64,000 bases of DNA from Lentzea flava (GTDB taxonomy: Bacteria; Actinomycetota; Actinomycetes; Mycobacteriales; Pseudonocardiaceae). The position numbers were made by a program, and so were the translations under genes. Each line of letters starts with the position of its first letter. The first letter of the stretch is position 1. The notes beneath the pieces were generated by a model. That model was not told the origin of the DNA. It did not search any database and saw only the letters and a list, made by a program, of their open reading frames with translations. Below are positions 61,823-64,000 of this stretch, one piece after another. The stretch lies in assembly GCF_014648475.1 (NCBI RefSeq), contig NZ_BMRE01000001.1, positions 1-64,000 on the forward strand. The letters are read 5' to 3'.

Positions 61823-62352
61823 ACCGCTCGACGGCGAGCCCCGCGTCTCCGAACGCGTTCAGCAGCGCGGGCAACGGCCAGTGCGACGCGCCGACCTCGT
61901 CGCGGAGCTCCTTGTCGGTCCACGACTGCGCGAACCCGCCGCAGAAGCACGGGTGCACACCGACGTGCACGAACAGTCCGTCCGGCGTCAGCACCCTGGC
62001 CACCTCGCGCAGCACGGCCGGATACGCGGGCATGTCGGTGTGCACCATCACCGAGATCACGGCGGGAACGCTGTTGTCCCGCACCGGAAGTCGCACCGCG
62101 TCGGCCAGCGCGACCGGCAACCGGCCGCGGGCGTGCCGCAGCATCCCGCCGGAGAGGTCGACACCGACGGGCGTCCACCCCAGCTCCCGCACGAGCGCGG
62201 CGTGCACCCCGGCGCCGCACCATCTCCAGGCACACGCCGCCGCCCTCGCCGAGCAGCTCCCGCAGCGCACGGCCGACCCCGATCGGATCGTCCTGCTGCG
62301 CGCCGAGGAACTCCTGCTCGTACCAGTCCGCGATCTCGTCGTAGGCCGCCAC
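61737..62352 (-). pseudogene. class I SAM methyltransferase, frameshifted
   Basis: Two frames together encode a methyltransferase of about 204 residues. The first, from GTG at 62352, gives VAAYDEIADWYEQEFLGAQ and ends its homology at GGGVCLE. A shift at about 62218-62224 moves the frame, and the second reads CGAGVHAALVRELGWTPVGVDLSGGML, then ADAVRLPVRDNSVPAVISVMVHTDMP, to 61737. The break falls inside motif I (expected LEIGCGAG), where two bases appear missing. This destroys the SAM-binding loop, so the gene is inactive unless it is a sequencing error. The 3' end overlaps lnt by 86 nt. Confidence 0.8.
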
Positions 62353-62410
62353 CCCACCAGCGGACCGCCGGGACGCGGGCGGCCGCCACGGATTCCGCGT
62401 CCGGCGAACG

Positions 62411-63391
62411 TCAGTTGCTCCCGAGCAACGCCGACCCCAGCAACGTCCTCTGGTGCAGCACCGACATCCCTTCCCGTTCGGTGGTCAGCAGACCGGCCTC
62501 CCGCAGCACCGCGGTGTGCCGGCTGACCGCCGACGGCGAAGCACCGAGCCGCTGCGCCAGCTCGGTCGTCGTGGCTCCCGCTCCGACCGCCGCGAGCACC
62601 GCGGACCGCGTGGTCCCCAGCAGCGCCGCCAGCGACCCCTCCTGACGGCGCCCGCTGGTGAGCTGCCGCTGCCACGTCCAGTCGTGGTGCACCGGGTAGA
62701 CCAAGGTCGGCGGCAATCCCGGATCGGCGAACGCGACGGGCGTGCGGCGGCAGAAGTACGACGGCACCAGCCGCAGACCGCGGCCGTTGAGGTGCAGGTC
62801 CCGGTCGCACGCGTACTGGACCTCGAGCACCGGCGGCCGCCAGTTCATCAACGGCCACATGCCGTGCAGCAGTCCCTCGACCGAACCCGCCGCGCCGCTG
62901 CGGTGCAGCCGGTCGGTCTCGATCGCCTCGTCGATCACCGCGCTGTACGGCTCGATCACGGCGGCGTGGTACCGGGCGAGCGCGTCGGTGAGCTCCGTGA
63001 GCGCGCCGTCGCAGCCCTCCGCCAGCGGCCGGGTCCACCCCGGCGTCGGGCTCACGTCGGCCAGCATCCTGAACTCCGTGCGCAGCCGGGCACGCGGCGT
63101 CGCCCGGATCGCGTCGAGCGCGGCGGTCAGCCCGTCCGCGCCCTCCGGCGGCGTCAGGAAGTCCGGGAAGTACGGACCGAGCGGCGACAGCACCGCCAGC
63201 AGACGCACGCCAGAACGGATCACCTGTCTGTCCCCGTTGCGCCGGACGTCGCGCAGCCACGGCTGAAGAAGCAGCCCGCTGTTCCCCTCTGTCAGCCGCA
63301 ACCGGCTGAACACCATCTCCCAGAGCGGATCCACCCTTTCCGCCACCTGCGTACGCTCCAGATCACCAGCGGAAAAATGGATGCGCAACAC
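62411..63391 (-). CDS. ArsR-like winged-helix transcriptional regulator
   Basis: A 326-residue regulator. The N-terminal 235 residues form a helical domain of the type found in actinobacterial ArsR-like regulators (MLRIHFSAGDLERTQVAERVDPLWEMVFSR). The C-terminal winged helix (about 250-320) has LGTTRSAVLAAVGAGATTTELAQRLGASPSAVSRHTAVLREAGLL. No Cys-rich metal site is visible. ATG at 63391 is the family start. It lies just upstream of the broken methyltransferase on the same strand and may once have controlled it. Confidence 0.88.
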   Translation of the reverse strand: MLRIHFSAGDLERTQVAERVDPLWEMVFSRLRLTEGNSGLLLQPWLRDVRRNGDRQVIRSGVRLLAVLSPLGPYFPDFLTPPEGADGLTAALDAIRATPRARLRTEFRMLADVSPTPGWTRPLAEGCDGALTELTDALARYHAAVIEPYSAVIDEAIETDRLHRSGAAGSVEGLLHGMWPLMNWRPPVLEVQYACDRDLHLNGRGLRLVPSYFCRRTPVAFADPGLPPTLVYPVHHDWTWQRQLTSGRRQEGSLAALLGTTRSAVLAAVGAGATTTELAQRLGASPSAVSRHTAVLREAGLLTTEREGMSVLHQRTLLGSALLGSN

Positions 63392-63515
63392 AGCAACCTC
63401 CCGAAGTCCAGGTCACCGTGAAACACGTTACCGCCCGTGTCACTCCGCCGAATTCCGCAATGAAAACTGGACGCAGGACAGATGTCCCGCGCCCGGTTTC
63501 CGTGCTATCGGAGGA

Positions 63516-63977
63516 TCAGCCGCAGCGGCCGTTCGTCCACTGGTGCGACCGCACCTGGTAGGTGCCGGCGAGATCGCCCTTCTGGCCCTGCCTGGTGCAG
63601 CCGATCCGGTTGTTGTAGCCGGTGTTGCGGTAGAAGACGACGCCCGTGAGCGAGGAGGAGGTGCCCCGGTTGTAGACGGACTTGACCTCCTTGGTCGTCG
63701 CCCACGAGCACTTGATGTCGCCACTGGTCCAGTCGGGGTCGGCGACGGACCACATGCAGCGGCCGCCGGTCCCGCCGAAGCCGTTCCAGAAGCAGACGTT
63801 GCCGGTGTTGCAGTCCCAGGCGGCCAGCGCCTGGCCGGTCTCGGTGTCGTAGGCCGCCCCGACGGCGGCGGTCTGCGCGACCGGAGTCTCGGCCTGCGCG
63901 CTCGGAGCCGCGACCCCGACGACCATGAGCAACGCGACGGGAACCACCGCCAGGAAAACACGCCGAATGAAACTCAA
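63516..63977 (-). CDS. secreted peptidase inhibitor family I36-like protein
   Basis: A 153-residue exported protein. TTG at 63977 follows GGGAGGA with good spacing; the signal peptide ends near APSAQAE. The mature domain shows the I36/SMI pattern: NVCFWNGFGGTGGRCMW, then SVYNRGTSSSLTGVVFYRNTGYNN. Six Cys residues (in WDCNTG, VCFW, RCMW, KCSW, GCTR and the final RCG) probably form three disulfides. The family includes Streptomyces metalloproteinase inhibitors. It lies 124 nt from the ArsR-like gene; that gap shows no clear element. Confidence 0.85.
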   Translation of the reverse strand: MSFIRRVFLAVVPVALLMVVGVAAPSAQAETPVAQTAAVGAAYDTETGQALAAWDCNTGNVCFWNGFGGTGGRCMWSVADPDWTSGDIKCSWATTKEVKSVYNRGTSSSLTGVVFYRNTGYNNRIGCTRQGQKGDLAGTYQVRSHQWTNGRCG

Positions 63978-64000
63978 GAATTCCTCCCTCGCCCCATCAA

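Overview
The window is uniformly GC-rich, with GC-biased third codon positions, many GTG and some TTG starts, and long runs of genes joined by 1-14 nt overlaps. These traits, plus MptB-type mannosyltransferase, Lnt, LanM/LanL lanthipeptide synthetases and many NarL-type two-component systems, point to a filamentous actinobacterium, most likely of the Pseudonocardiales (Lentzea/Saccharothrix-like). That placement is inference. No rRNA, tRNA, IS element or CRISPR array was seen, and no gene-free stretch exceeds 300 nt; the longest is the 270-nt divergent region 34797-35066.

1-12.1 kb: the 3' end of a WD40-repeat protein, a small unknown gene, and a NarL-type two-component pair (929-2733). Facing the pair is a four-gene operon of secreted and membrane proteins (2869-6211), possibly for copper handling. 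A second two-component pair (6174-8101) faces an ATPase/FtsX ABC exporter (8215-10860). An orphan galactokinase follows.

12.2-25.4 kb: a secreted protein of unknown function, then a minus-strand catabolic block (13176-20056): MDR oxidoreductase, intradiol ring-cleavage dioxygenase, citryl-CoA-lyase-like protein, class III CoA-transferase, amidohydrolase, IclR regulator and enoyl-CoA hydratase. Two copies of the palindrome CGGACA-NN-TGTCCG lie upstream of the amidohydrolase and of iclR. A PucR-type regulator faces a ferredoxin reductase and acyl desaturase pair. A secreted CocE/S15-type hydrolase ends this part.

25.4-45.3 kb: two small membrane proteins face a third two-component pair. Next is the most interesting region. 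A class II lanthipeptide synthetase (LanM), a small signal-peptide-bearing ORF and a large LuxR/LAL regulator lie on the minus strand. On the plus strand a class IV system begins with a 38-residue precursor ending in a Ser/Thr/Cys-rich core. It continues through a hairpin, LanL, a GNAT protein, a helical-repeat protein, an S9 peptidase and two fused-domain ABC exporters. Between peptidase and exporter a 113-nt tandem duplication has created two extra 38-codon ORFs, each chained by ATGA overlaps.

45.3-64 kb: a CHMI-like tautomerase; a small membrane protein with a SigB-like promoter beside an RsbQ/RsbP stress pair; a fourth two-component pair facing another ATPase/FtsX exporter; a penicillin-acylase-type Ntn hydrolase; an SDR; an XRE/MmyB regulator; and a GNAT enzyme. 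Then come an unusual single-chain fusion of ECF sigma factor, zinc motif, membrane span and CAP domain, an MptB-like mannosyltransferase, Lnt, a frameshifted methyltransferase, an ArsR-like regulator and an I36-type secreted inhibitor.
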